Of a stretch of DNA of 64,000 nucleotides, positions 61,847 to 64,000 are shown piece after piece; position 1 is the stretch's first letter; each line of letters starts with the position of its first letter. Source of the DNA: Streptomyces sp. cg36 (GTDB lineage Bacteria > Actinomycetota > Actinomycetes > Streptomycetales > Streptomycetaceae); NCBI RefSeq assembly GCF_041080675.1, contig NZ_CP163520.1, forward strand, positions 4,960,001 to 5,024,000. The letters are read 5' to 3'. The notes under the pieces were generated by a model. The model worked only from the letters and a program-made list of their open reading frames with translations, was not told the origin of the DNA and did no database searches. A program made the translations under genes and the position numbers.

Positions 61847-63346
61847 GTGACCACGTCAGGAATCTCCCGCCGCTCCCTGCTCGCCGGCGCCGCCGCCCTG
61901 GCCGCCGCCGCGGGCCCGCTCGCCGCCGTCGCCCGCGCCGCCTCCCGCACCCCCAAGGTGCTGGTCATCGGCCTGGACGGCACCCTGCTCAACCGCGTCA
62001 AGGACGCCAGTGCCCCTCGGCTCAAGTCCCTGATGGCGGACGGCCTCACGGCCGCCAGCTCCCTCTATGCCAACCCGTTCGCGCCCACCATGTCCGGCCC
62101 CGGCTGGTCGACGGTCATCACCGGTGTCTGGCCGGACAAGCACAACGTCAAGGACAACGAGTTCACCGGCCAGCGCTTCGCCCAGTACCCCGACTTCCTC
62201 ACCCGTGCGGAGACCGCCAGGCCCGCGCTCTCCACCTACGCGGTCGCCTCCTGGGCGCCGATCACCGACACGATCTTCTCGTCGAAGGTCGACGGCCGCG
62301 TCTCCACGCCGAGCGCCGAGTACGACACGGGCACCACCGCCCGGGCCGTGGAGAAGCTGGGGAGCGCCCCGGGCCCGGACGCGGTCTTCGTCCAGCTCGA
62401 CAACGTCGACCACGCCGGTCACAGCTACGGGGCCGCCAGCCAGCAGTACCTGGACGCGATCCACGGGGTGGACACCCAGGTCGGGCAGCTCCTCGACGCG
62501 ATCGCCGCCCGGCCCACCCGGGCCGAGGAGGACTGGCTGGTGCTGGTCACCGCCGACCACGGGCACACCGACGCGGGCGGCCACGGCGGCTCCACCTGGC
62601 AGGAGCGCCAGACGTTCCTGATCGCCAAGGGCGGCACGGCCGCGCCCGGTTCGGTCCGCCACGACGTCCGCATGCCCGACGTCGCCGCCTCCGCGCTCGC
62701 CCATCTCGGCATCGCCATCGACCCGGCCTGGGGCCTGGACGGCCGCCCGATCCAGCAGCCCTCGCCGGACGACTTCGACGCGCTGCGCGCGGTGCTCAAG
62801 ACCCCGGTGGACGAGGGCGGCATCGGCGCGGGCGTCGTCGGCTTCACCCACACCCCGCCCGCCGGCTGGTCCGTCGACAACACCAGGATGGGCACCGGCG
62901 GGGTCACCGAGTGGCGCGGCTGGTCCTTCACCACCGACGAGTTCTGGACCAAGGCCCAGCGCGACCAGCAGCGCGAGTCCAACGTCCGCTCCCGCGACGT
63001 CTTCGCGGTGGCCGACGGCGACGAGTGGCAGGACAAGTCCTTCACCGGCACCTTCGACTCCACGCTGGTCAGCCCCGCCTGGCCGGTGCGCGGCGGCGCC
63101 CCCGCCACGCTCTCCTACGTCACCCACTACCTCCAGTCGGGCGCGCAGAAGGGCGAGGTGCTCGTCTCCTACGACGGCGCGGCGCCGGTGGCGGTGAAGA
63201 CGTACACCTCCGACGCGGTGGCGAGGGTGGAGTCGCTCACCCTGAACGTGCCCGCCGGGGCGAGCACCGCCCGGGTGCGGTTCCGCTACACCGGCGGCAA
63301 CGACTGGTACTGGGTGATCGACCAGGTGAAACTCGCCGGTTCCTGA
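61847..63346 (+). CDS. Tat-secreted alkaline-phosphatase-superfamily phosphodiesterase/phosphonoacetate-hydrolase-like enzyme
   Basis: A 499-residue exported enzyme. The Tat signal is 'SGISRRSLLAGAAALAAAAG'. The catalytic domain has the metal and nucleophile motifs 'KVLVIGLDGTLLNRV', 'TMSGPGWSTVITGVWPDKHN', 'VQLDNVDHAGHSYGAAS' and 'VLVTADHGHTDAGGHGG'. This is the nucleotide pyrophosphatase/phosphodiesterase branch that also contains phosphonoacetate hydrolase. A C-terminal beta-sandwich of about 150 residues follows. GTG 61847 follows GGAGGAC. It may release phosphonates or phosphate outside the cell. Confidence 0.88.
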   Translation: MTTSGISRRSLLAGAAALAAAAGPLAAVARAASRTPKVLVIGLDGTLLNRVKDASAPRLKSLMADGLTAASSLYANPFAPTMSGPGWSTVITGVWPDKHNVKDNEFTGQRFAQYPDFLTRAETARPALSTYAVASWAPITDTIFSSKVDGRVSTPSAEYDTGTTARAVEKLGSAPGPDAVFVQLDNVDHAGHSYGAASQQYLDAIHGVDTQVGQLLDAIAARPTRAEEDWLVLVTADHGHTDAGGHGGSTWQERQTFLIAKGGTAAPGSVRHDVRMPDVAASALAHLGIAIDPAWGLDGRPIQQPSPDDFDALRAVLKTPVDEGGIGAGVVGFTHTPPAGWSVDNTRMGTGGVTEWRGWSFTTDEFWTKAQRDQQRESNVRSRDVFAVADGDEWQDKSFTGTFDSTLVSPAWPVRGGAPATLSYVTHYLQSGAQKGEVLVSYDGAAPVAVKTYTSDAVARVESLTLNVPAGASTARVRFRYTGGNDWYWVIDQVKLAGS

Positions 63347-63431
63347 CTAGGCTGGGCGGTGTCGGCACGCACAGCGCGGTGCACCCCGGCACCGCCCAGC
63401 ATTTCCCTCGTACACCGCAGGAGTCCGCCCC

Positions 63432-64000
63432 ATGGCAGAGCGCAAGCCGATCGAATCCTGGCTCACCGACATGGACGGGGTCCTCATCCACGAGGGCATC
63501 CCGATCCCCGGGGCGGACGCCTTCATCAAGGGGCTCAGGGAGTCGGGCAAGCCCTTCCTGGTCCTCACCAACAACTCCATCTACACGCCCCGCGACCTCC
63601 AGGCCCGGCTGGCCCGGATGGGGCTGCACGTGCCGGTCGAGAACATCTGGACCTCGGCGCTCGCCACCGCCAAGTTCCTGGACGACCAGCGCCCCGGCGG
63701 CACCGCGTACGTGATCGGCGAGGCGGGTCTGACCACCGCGCTCCACGACATCGGCTACATCCTCACCGACCACGAGCCGGACTACGTGGTGCTCGGCGAG
63801 ACCCGCACCTACAGCTTCGAGGCGCTCACCAAGGCGATCCGGCTGATCAACGGCGGGGCGCGGTTCATCTGCACCAACCCCGACGAGACCGGCCCGTCCG
63901 CCGAGGGGCCGCTGCCCGCGACCGGCGCGGTGGCCGCGCTGATCACCAAGGCGACCGGCAAGAAGCCGTACTTCGCGGGCAAGCCGAACCCGCTGATGAT
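63432..64000 (+). CDS. NagD-like HAD-IIA hydrolase, 3' end outside window
   Basis: The first 189 residues of a NagD-family HAD phosphatase. Motif I is '[20 protein letters not shown]', motif II is '[16 protein letters not shown]', and the cap has '[17 protein letters not shown]'. The start of motif III ('[13 protein letters not shown]') is the last part seen. Members dephosphorylate sugar phosphates, nucleotides or pyridoxal phosphate. ATG 63432 fits the family start. The frame is open to the window end. Confidence 0.92.
   Translation, partial: MAERKPIESWLTDMDGVLIHEGIPIPGADAFIKGLRESGKPFLVLTNNSIYTPRDLQARLARMGLHVPVENIWTSALATAKFLDDQRPGGTAYVIGEAGLTTALHDIGYILTDHEPDYVVLGETRTYSFEALTKAIRLINGGARFICTNPDETGPSAEGPLPATGAVAALITKATGKKPYFAGKPNPLM

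Overview
This window is high-GC actinobacterial DNA and almost certainly comes from a Streptomyces chromosome. The evidence is strong third-position G/C bias, frequent GTG starts, an SsgA-like sporulation protein, DasR-type operators in front of a GlcNAc PTS, a class E sortase, and a gene order (cysO-cysM, PTS, rph-rdgB, bcp, PBP) that I recall from the central chromosome of S. coelicolor (about SCO29xx to SCO28xx). That synteny is from memory and was not searched.

Layout. 1-10.5 kb: the end of an FAD-linked oxidase, an SsgA-like protein, two RDD membrane proteins (the second frameshifted), a secreted M6 metalloprotease, an NAD-salvage pair (pncA, pncB) and clpS with a DUF2017 gene. 10.8-14.4 kb: an amino-acid permease, then the protein-bound cysteine pathway: mec (JAMM protease), a short Cys-containing leader peptide, cysO (sulfur carrier) and cysM. 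14.7-23.2 kb: an integrated element of about 8.4 kb with a large serine recombinase, a phage-like major capsid protein, two HNH nucleases, a DUF5753/DUF6879 regulator set, a minimal GntR repressor with a palindromic operator, a secreted protein and an odd tRNA gene. No portal, terminase or tail gene is visible.

23.6-33 kb: membrane-anchored PemK-like protein, MBL-fold hydrolase, the nagE2/nagE1/nagF GlcNAc PTS under DasR-like sites, rph, a lipoprotein, rdgB, tRNA-Leu, bcp, DUF3618, a GroES-like protein, and a SugE/Gdx exporter behind a guanidine-III riboswitch. 33-42 kb: a bifunctional penicillin-binding protein, a three-gene ABC-2 exporter, a DUF1707 protein, a DUF445 protein and a small membrane protein.

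42.0-46.3 kb: a restriction-modification island with a NaeI-like endonuclease, a C5-cytosine methyltransferase, a Vsr mismatch nuclease and two HNH proteins. 46.4-55 kb: a SEC-C protein, class E sortase, a YidC-like insertase, FAH-family hydrolase, UPF0303/Gfo-Idh-MocA pair opposite a ROK regulator, and a probable sortase substrate ending in LADTG. 55-63.4 kb: a phosphonate (2-aminoethylphosphonate-type) locus with a HutC-like GntR regulator, FAD oxidoreductase, phosphonatase-like HAD, a complete ABC importer and a secreted alkaline-phosphatase-superfamily enzyme. The window ends inside a NagD-like HAD hydrolase.

The most interesting items are the capsid-bearing mini-element and its tRNA, the leaderless-looking Cys leader before cysO-cysM, the guanidine-III riboswitch, the NaeI-type island, and two clusters of a Streptomyces repeat sharing the same mirrored arrangement.
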